In this document: piece by piece, positions 22,486 to 34,440 of the stretch | Layout: the number at the start of each line of letters is the position of its first letter | Numbering within the stretch: position 1 is the stretch's first letter | Assembly (NCBI GenBank): GCA_023213395.1 | Contig: CM041465.1 | Span: 99,455,741-99,519,740, forward strand | DNA length: 64,000 bases | Source of the DNA: Cycas panzhihuaensis | Taxonomy: Eukaryota; Cycadophyta | Direction of reading: 5' to 3' | The notes under the pieces: generated by a model | Databases searched by the model: none | What the model saw: the letters and a program-made list of their open reading frames with translations, nothing else | What the model was told of the DNA's origin: nothing | Position numbers and translations under genes: made by a program

Positions 22486-25214
22486 TGGAATCATGTCTAT
22501 GCGATTGTAACCACACTTGGTTAGGATTGGATCAATCAATAAAGAGTTTTAGAATTTAAGGTCAATATAGAAAGTGAGAGAGATGACCCACACAGGGCAT
22601 CTATGTGTCAGAATGTAGGTTCGAGACCCACGAATGGTGCACAACTCCCATCTTGGTAACTTGTCTTTGGTTCTGAGGGTAGAAAGAGAGAGGGATATCC
22701 TCAGTTTCTCGAGTAACCTTAAGACGTAGGTCCTCACAACCTTGGATGGCCGAAGGATGGAGGCAAGGTTAAATGAGGGAATGACTCCTCACTAAAGAAA
22801 AAGGGTGTGAATGAGGTGTGTTCAACAGATAATACAAGAAGTGCATACTTGTGGAAGGGAGATTGGCCAATCACCCCACGAATGGAACCAACCCGAAAGG
22901 AAGGATGCTAAGGTTAGCTAGCTGTTGTAGGTATGACAAGATGAAGGAGGGATGACCTACAGGTAAGGTCTTCCTTAAGCCAATATACCTAAGGCAAGCT
23001 TAGGGATATGAGGTGACAGCGAGAAGGGGTTTCCACCATTTTGAGTTGACAGGGCTTGGTACTCTATGTGTTATGGTGAAGTGGTAGATGTGTTTTTATG
23101 TTTGTTGCAAATGGAAAAAAAAACATAAACTAACGAATAAACTCTTGTTCATTCTCTGATATGACAACATCACTCTCCTTTCAATTTTCTAGGAAAGAAA
23201 AAAAAGAAACAGAGAGACTAGCCAAACACTTACAAACATGCATGCAAGAGGTGTAAGGCCAAACGGAAGGGGCATGCAACCAAACAATGAAGTGAAAGAA
23301 TATGATTCCTACTTCATGTACTTCCCTAGATGAGTAAACAAATCAAAACACATGCAAATGGTAAATGAAAGCCTATTTCTTTACTCTTTTTCCTTTTTAC
23401 TCTGTGTATGCAAGAAACAAGTTTCAAATAAGAGAAAGAAAGCTACAAGAAAAGAGGTGATGCTGTACTTAGAAGATCACGCAACTGGATGAATATGTTC
23501 CCTCATGCACACTCACATCCCTCTTCCTTTCCCCAAATATGAATGGCATAGAGCATTGGTGATGGTGCTTCCTTACCTTCCTCGAGTTGAAAAGGAAAAA
23601 AGTAGAAAAAGAAAAGAGAAATGGATATGCGTAAGATTAGAAAGTGACAAGGAAACAAAAGGAAAAAGATATAGCTGGGATGACGTGCTTCTTCCTCCTC
23701 CATGCACAGTGTAACTAGAACTTACAACCAAAGAGTATTTCCCTTTCCCAATTGGTTTCTAGGGTATGATATATATATATATATGTATGTATATAAAAGT
23801 GTGTAAAGTAATACCAACAAAGTATGCTTAATCAAGTAAAACTCTTAGTAATGAGACTGTTTCCAACCTCTTCTATGCCAGTAAGACAAGCAAATGTATG
23901 GAGATGGTTATCCTTGGAATGGATAACCCTCCAAAACACACACCTCCAAGCTACCCAAGTGAATAAATAGTAGATAATGACAAAATAATGGGGGCTAAAT
24001 GTATGAACAACAGGCTGCGAAAAAGTTACAAATGTTGTAAAAGTCATGATGCGCAACTTTTACAACCCAAGATCGATCCAACACCCAAAGGCAAGGTGGA
24101 GTATGATTAGGGGTTGCAATCCCCTGCTTATGTAGGGCTCACAGGGTTAGAGCAAGCGCAATAATAAGCTATGTACACTGCTACTAGTGGTGGCCTTTGT
24201 TCCAAGACCTCTTTGGTAGCCCAAGGGGAGCACAGAGGAGGAAGAGGAAAAGGGGGGAAGGGGGCTACCCTGAGGAGAAGGCCTTGTTAGATTATGGAAC
24301 CTACCTTGGCTCCTTTATCTCACCCTTTTGGGACCTCTCCCTCACTGCCTCCTTGGAGAAACCTGGGAAAAGCAAGAAGTTACAGAGGATAGACAAGGAA
24401 AGAAGGAGGGGATGCCTCCTTTGCATAATGAAAAAACTGGAGAAAAGAGGGAATATACAAGATGTTTCTATCACTTTTGAAGAACTTAAAAGGAACAAAA
24501 TGAAATAAAGATGGAGGGAATACCTGCTATAAGTGAATTAGGAATAGATCTACTTGAGAAAATGGTAGAGAAAGGCAGTCCTATAAGGTTTACAAGTGAC
24601 TATGAAATCTGGAGAGACAACCTTGAGGGAATACAGTACTTGTGCTTGGAGATGAGCCTTAGAGCGTGTCTTACTTAAAGAGGCCTTATCTTAGGCCTGC
24701 TGCTATAGATCTGAGCTGGAGAGGACTGATCTCAGGCTTCAACACAGGTATGCTAGGTGTTCCAGGGCATGTCTACAAGAGGGCACTTGTGAGAGAGCCG
24801 AAAGAGATAATAGAGAAGTGGAGGAAGATAGTCCAAGAGAGAAAAAATGATGTCTTTTTGGGTTTTAAACCTAACCCTAACTCAATTGAGTGATTAGGAT
24901 TTAGCTAGGGCTAGGAATATGACTTAGCCATATGGAAATTTCACAATAAATATGAAACTTGCCAGGACATATTTTAAAAAATGGTTTATGACAGTCACAC
25001 TATGATAAACTTCATAGTACCGCGAAGTTTGCCATAATACCATGATATTCATTATAGTATGGTGATATCATAAGAAACAAAAGAAGAAGAAGGAGTTAGG
25101 AGCCCTAAAGGAAGGTACCTCAGGCCTAGGAAGGCCTGACCCTTTGTCTAGATGGTGTTGGATATTGTGACAACAATCATTTAAGGATAAAATTTTGGCA
25201 TGTTTTCGATGCGG

Positions 25215-25345
25215 TTTGCCCCCCTAATCTTTCTCGGGGGGTTCCAAGGGGGGCAGGAGCCCCCCTTGGCTAGGGGGTGTGGGGGGCATGGAACCCCCCC
25301 CACTAAGAGGGGGTTTGAGGGAGATAGCCCCCGACCCAAAAAATT
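25215..25345. repeat. GC-rich palindromic block in the LTR of copia D
   Basis: A perfect 11-bp stem (25244-25254 with 25259-25269) has a 4-base loop AGGA. C- and G-runs on both sides can form further stems. At least four runs of four or more G occur within 130 bp. A degraded copy lies at 30264-30385 in the 3' LTR. It stands out sharply from the AT-rich surroundings. Confidence 0.75.
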
Positions 25346-25799
25346 AGCCCTGTAAACCATACTAAAATGTAAAGAGAATCAGGGTCATTCGATACAAATA
25401 CCCTAGATTCTATAGTTGAGATTTATGCCTTGGATGTCCCTCTCATGTAGCCTAATTTAGGGCTTTTCTTATTATGTTGTATATAATGTAATGTACTGTG
25501 AGGAGGGCAGCTGTTGGTTGTTGTTCTTGAGAGTACTCTGCTACTAAGATATACTTCTTCTCCATTTTATAGTAATCAAGATCTATACCTTTCCTGTGTG
25601 GATGTTTCTCTAGCAGACTGCTAGAATTTTACCATGTTATATTAGGTGCCTATGTGATGTTTGGCTTTTATGTTCATGTTATTGTATTATGTCTAAGTTT
25701 AGAACTTGCATATTAAATTCTAGTTTTGATTCCTATAACTAGTTACAAAATTAGCCCTGTAAACCATATTAAAATGTAAAAAGAATCAGGGTCATTCGA

Positions 25800-25807
25800 T
25801 ATAAATA
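25800..25807 (+). promoter_or_regulatory. TATA box in the 5' LTR of copia D
   Basis: TATAAATA in cgatataaataccc, in the second copy of the duplicated unit. In the first copy (25392) the box is changed to gatacaaata. The 3' LTR keeps it at 30438-30445. Confidence 0.55.
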
Positions 25808-26209
25808 CCCTAGATTCTACGACTGAGATTCATGCCTTCGATGTCCCTCTCATGTAGCCTTTTTTAGGGCTTTTCTTATTATGTTGAATGTAATGTAATA
25901 TATTATTATAAGGGTGGCAGCTGGTTGTTATTCATGAGAGCAGTCTACTACTGAGATGTATTGTTTCTCCATTCTACAGTAATAAAGATTGATACCTTTC
26001 TTGTGTGGATGTTTCCCTAGCACGCTGCTAGGGTTTTACCACGTTATATCGAGTGCATATGTGATGTTTAGCTTGTATATTGATGTTATTATATTATCTC
26101 TAATTTTAGAACTTGCATGTTAAATATTAGTTTCGATTCTTATAACTAGTTGTAAAATAGTTTAAATCTTGTGGTAGTTTAAAGTTTGGGACCTTGTATT
26201 CTCAACAAG

Positions 26210-26222
26210 TGATATCAGAGCC
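26210..26222 (+). other. Primer-binding site of copia D
   Basis: tgatatcagagcc, one change from TGGTATCAGAGCC (initiator tRNA-Met), two bases after the LTR. Confidence 0.8.
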
Positions 26223-26278
26223 ACTTTTGTTTCTTGGTGAGTGCATGAAGGTTTTGGTGTCAGCTTTTCTATACCAAA

Positions 26279-27105
26279 ATGGCGAAACTAGCAGGTGCAA
26301 AGTTCGAGGTGGAGAAATTCAATGGCAAGAACAACTTCGAGTTGTGGAAGCTAAAAGCACATGATATTCTTGTACAATAAGGTTTGTACAAAGCCCTTAC
26401 AGGTAAATCGAAGAAACTCACAGGGATGAACGATGATGATTAGGATGACTTAGACAAAAAGGCACTTAGCACAATACGATTATGCTTGGTAGATAAAGTC
26501 TTGTTTAATATCGTAGGGGAAGAGACAGTAACAGGATTATAGACCCGATTGGAAGGCAACTATACTCGTTACGGATGAAGGAAGGTAAAAAAAATTCTTA
26601 CCATTTAAATATTTTCAATACTCTTATTTGTCAGTTGACTAGTATCGATGTTAAAATTGAGGATAAGGACAAGGTTGTTACCTTGTTATGCTTATTATGC
26701 GAATCATGGGATAATATTGTCATCTTAATTAGTTTTAGCACTACAGATATATTGGATTATGATTCTATTATGAGTGCTTTACTAATGGAAGAAGTACAGA
26801 GGAAATCTAGTTTTGAAACCTCTACACCAGAAGCCATGATAGTAAGGGGTAGAACGTTTGAGAGAGGACAAAACTCCACGGATACATCGAGGTCCAAGTC
26901 AAAGAGCAAAAAGAGTAAGCTCAGGTGTTGGCATTGTAATAAGACCGGTCACCTCAAGAAGGATTGTTACAAAAGGAAGGAGTTCCAAAAAAAGGAAGAT
27001 CTTGCCAAGGAGGGGAATCAAGTGGAGTCCAATCAAGGTATGGATGATGATGTCTTGGTCGCTTATATTATAATGTTTCTCATTATCACCATGACTGGTT
27101 ATTAG
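26279..27105 (+). pseudogene. gag: Copia gag of element D
   Basis: The ATG at 26279 gives MAKLAGAKFEVEKFNGKNNF, then stops at codons where Gln and Trp are expected, and a frameshift near 26565-26575. The second frame runs to 27105 and contains DILDYDSIMSALLMEE. A complete zinc knuckle CWHCNKTGHLKKDC (CX2CX4HX4C) lies near 26926-26967. Gag binds and packages the element RNA. Confidence 0.85.
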
Positions 27106-27570
27106 ATTAAGGTGCTTCGCACCACATATATCCACACAAGAGTTGGTTCTCATCATACCAACCTCTTGATGGTGGTGATGTGCTTATGGGAAATAAAGTT
27201 TCTTGTAAGAAAATGGGCATTGGTAGCATCCGAATTAAGATGTTCGATGGGGTAGTCAGAACATTAACTGAGGTTAGACATGTACCTAATTTGAAAAGGA
27301 ATCTGATTTCCTTAGGTGAATTAGATTCGGGTGGTTTTAAGCATATAGGTCATGAAGGAGTCCTAAAGGTGTCAAAGGGCACCTTGGATGTTATGAAAGC
27401 CTCAAAGAAAGAAAATCTTTACATTTTAGTGGGAAGTACAGATGTCAGCCAAGCAACTACAACATCAAAGACTGTAGAAGATCCAGCTCATTTATGGTAT
27501 CAGAGACCTGGGCACATGAGTGAGAGAGGACTTAAGATGCTGATAAACCATAAGTTGCTTCCTAACTTGT
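27085..27570 (+). pseudogene. pro: Protease and GAG-pre-integrase zinc region of copia D
   Basis: LLD-stop-GASHHIYPHKSWF near 27100: the Ser of the D-S-G active site is a stop codon, so the protease is dead. VRHVPNLKRNLISLGELDSG and HLWYQRPGHMSERGLKML (pre-integrase block with W..R.GH) follow in an open frame. Confidence 0.8.
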
Positions 27571-28400
27571 AGCTTTCAGATTTGGCTTTCTATAAACATT
27601 GTATTTTTGGAAAGCAGTGTAGACTCAGGTTTAAAGTAGGGAGTCACACTAGTAAAGGTATTCTAGACTACATACATTCAGATGTATAGAGACCAGCCCC
27701 TAAAATATCTTGCGGAGGATCATTGTATTATGTCACATTTATAGATGATTACTCCAAGAAGATATGGTTCTATTTTTTGAAAAGGAAATCTGACATTTTT
27801 AGTGTGTTTAAGTAGTTCAAAGCTCTAGTTGAGAACAATACTGGTAAGACAATCAAATGTTTAAGAACTAACAATGGAGGTGAGTTCAACTCCTTGGAGT
27901 TTGAGAACTATTGTAGAAAAGCTGGGATTGAAAGACACAAGACCACTAGATATACTCCATAGTAAAATGGCATTAATGAGTGCATGAATAGGACACTCTT
28001 AGAAAGAGGAAGAAGTATGCTAAGTAATGTAGGAGTGGAGAAGGGCTTGTGGGTAGAAGTTGTTCAAACAGCTTACTATCTAGTAAATAGGTCACCATCA
28101 CTTGCAATAGATTATAAGATTCTTGAAGAGGTATGGACTGGACATCTATGTGATTATTCAAATTTAAAAGGTTTTGGTTGTGATGCTTATGCCTGGACTA
28201 ACAAAAGTAAACGTTCAAAGTTAGACCCAAAATCTAAGAGGTATATCTTTGTTGGTTATGGTGATAAGGATGATGTGAAGGGATATAGGTTGTGGGATCC
28301 TACTTCCCACAAAATCACCATTAACAGATATGTTATATTTGATGAATCTCCCCTTCTAAAATCAAATAGTGGAGAAGTTGAAATGAAACATGAGTAGAAA
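27571..28400 (+). pseudogene. int: Integrase of copia D
   Basis: HCIFGKQCRLRF (zinc region), YIHSDV-stop-RPAPK, YYVTFIDDYSKKIWFYFLK, then LRTNNGGEF where D-N-G-G is usual, so the second catalytic Asp is Asn. TP followed by two stops replaces TPQQNG, and ECMNRTLLERGRSML keeps the catalytic Glu. YYLVNRSPS and FGCDAYA lead into the C-terminal YIFVGYG block. Confidence 0.85.
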
Positions 28401-28599
28401 GATGAACATCAACAGGTCAAGTTTGAAACCCAACGATCTTTGGAATTAGAAGAGTAGGAAGATCTTTCTGAGGATGAATGTACAACATATTTATAGGAGT
28501 ATGTGGATACTCCTCTGCCAACAGTTAGAAGATCTACATAAGTCATCCATCCACTTGACAGGTACAGCCCATCTACTTCTATTGCATTGGTTTCTAATG

Positions 28600-30163
28600 A
28601 TGGCAAGCCTACATGTTTTCAAGAAGTAGTAGATGATATCTATAGTGAGAAGTGGAAGAGGGCTATGTAGGAAGAGATAGATGCATTGATGAAAAATAAT
28701 TCATGGGACTTGGTAGAACTTCCACATGGTAGGAAGACTGTTGGTTGCAGGTGGGTTTTTAAGATAAAAATAGATGTTAATGGAAAGGTTGATAAATACA
28801 GGGCAAGATTGGTGGCTAAAGGCTATGTACAGAAAGTAGGTATTGACTTTCATAGGATCTTTTCTCCAGTTATCAAACTTGTTTCAATTCTAGTGCTGTT
28901 AGCATTAGTAGCTTCTCTTGATTTAGAGCTAGAGAAGTTAGATGTTAAGACAACTTTTCTACATGGAGATTTAGATGAGGAGATCTATATGGATCAATAG
29001 AAGGGTTTGTACAGGATGGCAGAAAAAGATTTGTTTGCAAGCTCAAGAAATCATTGTATGGCCTAAAGCAATCACCTAGGCAGTGGTACAAGAAGTTTGA
29101 TGCCTTCATAGAGAGCCAAAATTTTAAAATAAGTGAGTATGATCATTGTGTTTACTTTAAATTCATAGATAATGGCTTATTCATTATCTTGGTACTATAT
29201 GTTGATGACATGCTAGTTGCAAGCAAGAGCATGGAAGAAATCAATAAGCTAAAGGCTCAACTGACTAGGACTTTTGATATGAAGGATCTAGGAGCTACAA
29301 AATAAATCTTAAACATGGAGATATATAGAGACAGGAAAAATGGTATGCTATGGTTATCACAATAGAAATATGTGGAGAAGGTGCTAACCAGATTTAGTAT
29401 GACAAATGCGAAACCAATGAGTATCCCATTGGCTTCCCACTTAAAGCTTTCTTCGAATATGAGTCCTAGTAGTGAAGAAGAAAAGGTTTATATGTCTCAT
29501 GTGCCTTATTCTAGTGTAGGAGGAAGTTTGATGTATGCCATGGTATATATAAGACCTGATATTTCACATGCAGTCAGTGCAGTTAGCAGGTTTATGGAAA
29601 ATCTAGGAAAAGAACATTGGGCTACAGTGAAATGGGTGCTTTGGTATTTGAGAGGCACAAGTGACTACTGTATCACCTTTGGAGGTACATGTAATTAGGT
29701 TTGTGGATATATTAATTTAGACTTTGCAGGAGATTTATACAAAAGAGGGTCTACTTCAAGTTATGTTTTCACTCTTGCAAATGGTCCAATTAGTTGGATG
29801 TCCAAATTACAGAGAATAATTACACTGTTAACCATGGAAGTTGAATATGTTGCTGTAGCACATGCTCGTAAAGAAGTAATCTAGTTATAGGGTCTATTGG
29901 TTGAGCTTGGAAGGAGATAAAATATTATAAAGGTATTTTATGATAGTCAAAGTATCATTTACTTAGCTAAGAATCTAGTTTATCATAGTAGAACAAAGCA
30001 TATTGCTCTTAAGTACCATTTTATTAGATAGGTTGTGGAAGCAGGTGGAGTGGCACTTAAGAAGATTCACACCAATACAAATTATGATGATATATTCACA
30101 AAACTAGTACCATTAGAGAAGTTCAAATGGTGTTTGACTTCTCTTGGCTTACAGAAAAGATGA
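28600..30163 (+). pseudogene. rt-rnh: Reverse transcriptase and RNase H of copia D
   Basis: KNNSWDLVELPHGRKTVGC, RARLVAKGYVQKVGIDF, LDVKTTFLHGDLDEEIYM, YGLKQSPRQWYKKFD and VLYVDDMLVASKS are the copia RT blocks, with the YVDD catalytic motif intact. The frame shifts near 29000-29050. The RNase H part has PDISHAVSAVSRFM, FAGDLYKRGSTSSYVF, TMEVEYVAVAHA and RTKHIALKYHFI, ending in TGA at about 30163. About ten in-frame stops; inactive. Confidence 0.85.
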
Positions 30164-30197
30164 TGAAGGGTCTAGGAAAAGTATGGGATAAATTGTT

Positions 30198-30211
30198 GTC
30201 AAGGTGGAGAT
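30198..30211 (+). other. Polypurine tract of copia D
   Basis: tcaaggtggagat directly before TGTTGGATATTGTG of the 3' LTR; AAGGTGGAGAT is the common plant copia tract. Confidence 0.75.
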
Positions 30212-30721
30212 TGTTGGATATTGTGACAATAATTGTTTAAGGCTAAAATTTTGGCATGGTTTCCCCCCCTAATATTTCTCAGGGGGTTTCAAGGAGGGCG
30301 AGAGCCCCCCTTGGTTGGGGGGTGCAGGGGCCATGGAACGCCTCTCGTTAAGAGGGGGTTCGGGGGTGATAGCCCCTGACCCAAAAAATTTACCCTATAA
30401 ACTATATTAAAATATAAAGAGAATCAGGGTCATTTGATATAAATACCCTAGATTCTATGGTTGAGATTCATGCCTTGGATGTCCCTCTCATGTAGCCCTT
30501 TTTAGGGCTTTTCTTATTATGTTGAATATAATATAATATACTATTATGAGGGCAGTGATTGGTTGTTGTTCCTCAGAGCACTCTGCTACTAAGATGTACT
30601 ATTTCTCTATTCTACAGCAACAAAGATCGATACATTTCCTGTGTAGATGTTTCCCTAGCACACTACTAGGGTTATACCACGTTATATCAAGTGCATATGT
30701 GATGTTTAGCTCGTATATTGA

Positions 30722-30793
30722 GCATGTAATCCTTTTATTTTTTGTACCATTCAAGTTCCTACAACAAAGATCACATGCTATGATACCAAAATA
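30722..30793 (-). repeat. Residual primer site and leader of a tandem second gypsy copy
   Basis: accattcaag, then acaacaaagatcac and tgatacca repeat the sequence at 36243-36285 next to the right LTR. On the - strand it reads tggtatcatagcatgtgatc, a decayed initiator-Met primer site. This sequence should not follow a 3' LTR in a single insertion. Confidence 0.75.
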
Positions 30794-31657
30794 TGATCCC
30801 AAAATAGAGCTTAATTGGTAAAGAAGTCAATTATCAACATTTTCTCCTTGAGATCTTAGGAGTTAGTGTAGAAATCCTAATAACATCAAAATAAAAATAA
30901 GCCCACAAAAAGAAATTCTATACCAAATTATTTATTCTTGACATTGCTCTAAAAGTATGAGGAGTAGTACTTTTATTAAACTATGAAAATCTCCATTTAA
31001 TGGTGGAGAAATCAACTAGCAAAAGAATGGTTAAATTACAAGGAATAAATGATACAATTATACTACAAGGGGGACTCCAACCCTCCAAAATACTTCTCCA
31101 AGGATGCTTCCCAAGTCAAGTGCCTTTAACCTCCAAGAACCACCTCTCCAACCTATAATAGGGCTTAATTTATAGAAATAAACCTAAATTGCATATTTAA
31201 TAAGTAGCAATCATGCAAATATAACCACTAACCACCAGAATGCATGTTGTCCAAGTGGCCTTCATGCAATTCTTAAAATTTGCGGCTTGTAACTAACCTT
31301 AACAGACTCTAATTTAGCTCAAATTTAGTAAACATATAGGAACTCATGTCCCCTCTACGTTCTCAAAATTTTAGCTCATTTGGATGTCATTTGACTACAT
31401 TTTTATTCATTTAATTATAATATGTATTTGCTATTTTTCTACTAGCTGTGGGATTAATTTTATTTAAAACAAGGCTTGAACTCCAATCAAATGATATTTT
31501 CTAAACCCCACCTTTTGTACACATATAGTGGGATGTGCCTTCTTCCTTTATGCAAAATTTCATATAATTTTGATACCATTTGGCTATATCTCTTTTAGTT
31601 ATGCCAATGCCTAGCATTTTTACATCCTGTAAACATATGGTAGATCCTCCTGGATCA
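30794..31657 (-). repeat. Left LTR of gypsy element 1 (864 bp)
   Basis: It starts TGATCCCAAAATAGAGC and ends CCTGGATCA on the + strand. It matches the right LTR except for a 191-bp duplication present only there. Confidence 0.85.
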
Positions 31658-31676
31658 TGGCTCCCCTTCCTTAGAA
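31658..31676 (-). other. Polypurine tract of gypsy element 1
   Basis: tggctccccttccttag on the + strand is a purine run (aaggaaggggagcc) on the - strand, next to the LTR start. Confidence 0.75.
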
Positions 31677-31907
31677 AATAGTCAACTCCTATTTAGCTTA
31701 GAATTGGAGATGGGGGAAGTGTTGTTGTCCTTGTTTGCTACTAAACCACTTGGCCTTACTAGGTAATTATCTTGCTACTCCAATCCTGAAAGATTCATTT
31801 GTCTTATATCTTGTTTTGGTAGATTTTCTCTCCAAGATACAATCTTCTTTGAGAGGCTCCTCACTTTACAAATACAAGTCATCAACTGAAGGTAAAGTGA
31901 ATTGGTC

Positions 31908-32617
31908 CTATTCCTCATCTAGCATGGAGGGCTCAAATAGTTTTAAGTATTCATCATTTACTACTGAATATATTTGCATATAAGGTGGAAGATCAAGTTG
32001 GAAAGCATTGCCATCTACTTTTCTCAAAATCTTGAATGGTCCATACCTTATAGGTTTGAGTTTCTTGCCTTCTCCTTTTAACCTCTCCTTGCTCAAGTAT
32101 AACCATACTAAATCTCCTTCTTGAAAAGTATACTCTTTCCTATGCTTGTCATGCCTTTCCTTATACTTTTGTTGAGTCCTTAGAAGTTGATCATGTACTT
32201 CTTTGTGGACTCTCTAGATCTTCTTCAAGTATCTTAAAGCCTTGTCATGCTCCTCCTTCTCTTTGACAGATCCCTCCTTAGCTTGCATGGAAAACTCTAA
32301 GTCAAATGGACTTTGAGGCAAGTATCCCAAACAAACTTCAAAAAGTGCTTTAGAGTGTGATCCATGCATTGCTCTATTAAATGCAAATTGTAGAAAAGCC
32401 AATGATTCATCCTAAGTCTTTGGATGCTTGGAATTGCATCCCCTCAATAAATGTACCAAAGTTCTATTTACTACTTCAGTTTGTCCATCTGTTTGAGGAT
32501 GGAAACTTGACTCATTTTCAATTTGGTATCCATCATCTCCCATAGTAACTTCCAAAATGATGAAAGAAATTGAGTGTCCTGATCTAAAATGATGGAAGAA
32601 GGTAAGCCAAAATTCTT
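31908..32617 (-). pseudogene. int: Integrase C-terminal part of gypsy element 1
   Basis: AFLQFAFNRAMHGSHSKALF (32402-32340) is the late core block; LSKERLKGEGKKLKPIRYGP and FKILRKVDGNAFQLDLP (32096-31960) form the GPY/F module. NDEYLKLFEPSMLDEE ends the protein. I do not see a chromodomain after it. Confidence 0.75.
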
Positions 32618-33307
32618 CTATACATGCTCAAAGAATAACTCAGCTGCTCCAGTTCCTGTGATTGTCTTCTTACAAGGTATTAGACATATCATTTTACTGA
32701 ACCTATCTACAACAACAAAGAGATAATCATGTCCCTTCCTAGTCATGGGAAGTCCCCGTAAGAAATCAATGGAGATACTTTCCCAAGGTCTAGTGGGAAT
32801 AGGAAGTGGTATATACAATCCTAATTTTCTAGAAGAAGGCTTAGAAGTATTACACATTACACATCCTTTTATATAGTTTTTTATATCATTTTGTATTTTT
32901 GGCCATACAACATATCTTCTCAAGTTTGTTAAAGTCTTCTTTATACCAAAGTGACCAGCTACTTTAGAAGTATGGGCTTCTCTAAGCCACTTGATCTTGT
33001 CTCCTTTTGATGGAACATAGAGCTGCTTCCCTTTGAAAAGTAGACCATCCTTCCAAGCAAGCTGGGAAGGTCTTCCTTTCGCTAATTTCTCTAATTCTTC
33101 CTTCAAAGCTTCATCTTCATGGTACAAGTCTTTGTACTCTTCATGATGCATTAGCTCCACTTGCAAACTCATAAGAGAACTACAAATAAAAGTAGAAGAA
33201 GAAGTGGAACAAGGTGGTCTAGATAACATATCAGTAATTTTGTTAGTAGATCCCTTTTTGTACTTAATTACAATATTGAATTGTTGTAAATAACTTATCC
33301 ACTTCAT
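32618..33307 (-). pseudogene. int: RNase H end, linker and integrase core of gypsy element 1
   Basis: A 229-codon open frame. MKWISYLQQFNIVIKYKKG is the end of RNase H. HTSKVAGHFGIKKTLTNLRR and CVMCNTSKP form the H-H-C-C zinc finger. ISIDFLRGLPMTRKGHDYLF and VVDRFSKMICLIPC hold the first catalytic Asp. The frame breaks at 32618 before the second Asp. Confidence 0.85.
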
Positions 33308-33600
33308 GTGTCTTGCTGTAATTTACTTTGGATTTGTGAAAATTAAAGAGGCTTATGATCGGTATGAACTACAACCTCTTTTCCAAGTAAGTAGGACCTC
33401 TAATGCTTGCATGCTTGATGAAGTGCGAACATTTCTCGATCATATGTTGGGTAGTTTTTTACTTGAGGGGTGAAGACTTCCAAATGGTAATCAATAGGCT
33501 TCCCATCTTAAATAAGGACAACTCCCATTGCATTTCCACTTGCATCAACTTCTACTTCAAAAGGCCTTTGCAAATTTGGCATTGCCAAAACTGATGCTTA
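33308..33600 (-). pseudogene. rnh: RNase H of gypsy element 1
   Basis: FEVEVDASGNAMGVVLIQD (stop for Gln), YDREMFALHQACKH and VVVHTDHKPL show the three acidic residues (VDAS, DREM, HTDH). Two in-frame stops. Normal position after RT. Confidence 0.75.
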
Positions 33601-34440
33601 AAAAATTTTCTTCTTTAAAAGAAGAAAAGCTTCTTCCTCCTTGGAACCCCAAGTAAACTTTTTACTAGACTTTGTCAATCCATATAGAGGTGTTGCAACC
33701 TGTGAGAAATGAAGAATAAACTTTCTCAAGTATTGATAAGCTCCTAAAAAACTTCTCACCTCTGTGATGTTTGTTGGCCTAGGCCATTTGAGGATAGCTT
33801 GAGTCTTGAGTGGATCGATGCTCAACTTTCCTCCTCCAACCACAAAGCCTAAGAAGATCAAGTTCTCCTTTCCAAATTCTCACTTCTTCACATTAAGCTT
33901 CAAACGATGCTTAGCCATAGTCTTTAAAACTTCTTCTATGTGCTACAAATGTTCCTCCCATGTGTTGCTAAAAATCGAAATGTCATCAAGATAGACAACA
34001 ACAAAATTATCCAACTAAGGTCTTAACATTTCATTCATTAGCCTCATAAATGTTGCAGGAGCATTACACAATCTGAAAGGCATAACCATCCATTCAAAGA
34101 GCCCTTGCTTTGTTTTGAAGGCTATCTTCCATGTGTCCTCCTCCTTGACCCTAACTTGGTGATAATCACTTTTCAAATCCAACTTAGTAAAATAACAAGC
34201 ATGCTGAATTTGATCAAGCAAATCATCTATGCGAGGCAAAAGGTAGCAATTTTTAATTGTAATTTTATTTAAAGCATGAAAGTCTATACACATTCTCCAT
34301 CCTCCATCCTTCTTAGGCACCAAGATAATTGGTGATCCACAAGGTAAACATGAAGGTCTTATGACCCCTTGATCAAGCAACTCCTCAACTTACCTCTTTA
34401 TCTCATTATTCTCTACAATGGAGTGCCTATACAAAGTAAC
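33598..34440 (-). pseudogene. rt: Reverse transcriptase of gypsy element 1
   Basis: [48 protein letters not shown] and [20 protein letters not shown] run in one frame (34380-34015). VVVYLDDISIFSNTW follows near 33990 with the YLDD active site. IEEVLKTMAKHRLKLN and FLGFVVGGGKLSIDPLK complete the thumb. A stop at about 34014 separates the two frames. Confidence 0.85.

Larger units (their letters stand above)
25156..26207 (+). repeat. 5' LTR of copia D (1052 bp)
   Basis: It starts TGTTGGATATTGTGACAA and ends TTCTCAACA. It contains a GC-rich hairpin block (25215-25345) and an internal direct duplication with a period of 407 bp (from 25340 and from 25747). The 3' LTR has only one copy of that unit. 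Confidence 0.9.

Noticed and set aside
27085-30163. Possible use of a nuclear code with TAG/TAA read as Gln
   Set aside because: Stops also replace Trp, Arg and Ser, frameshifts are frequent and unrelated elements decay alike. Mutation explains it better than a changed code.
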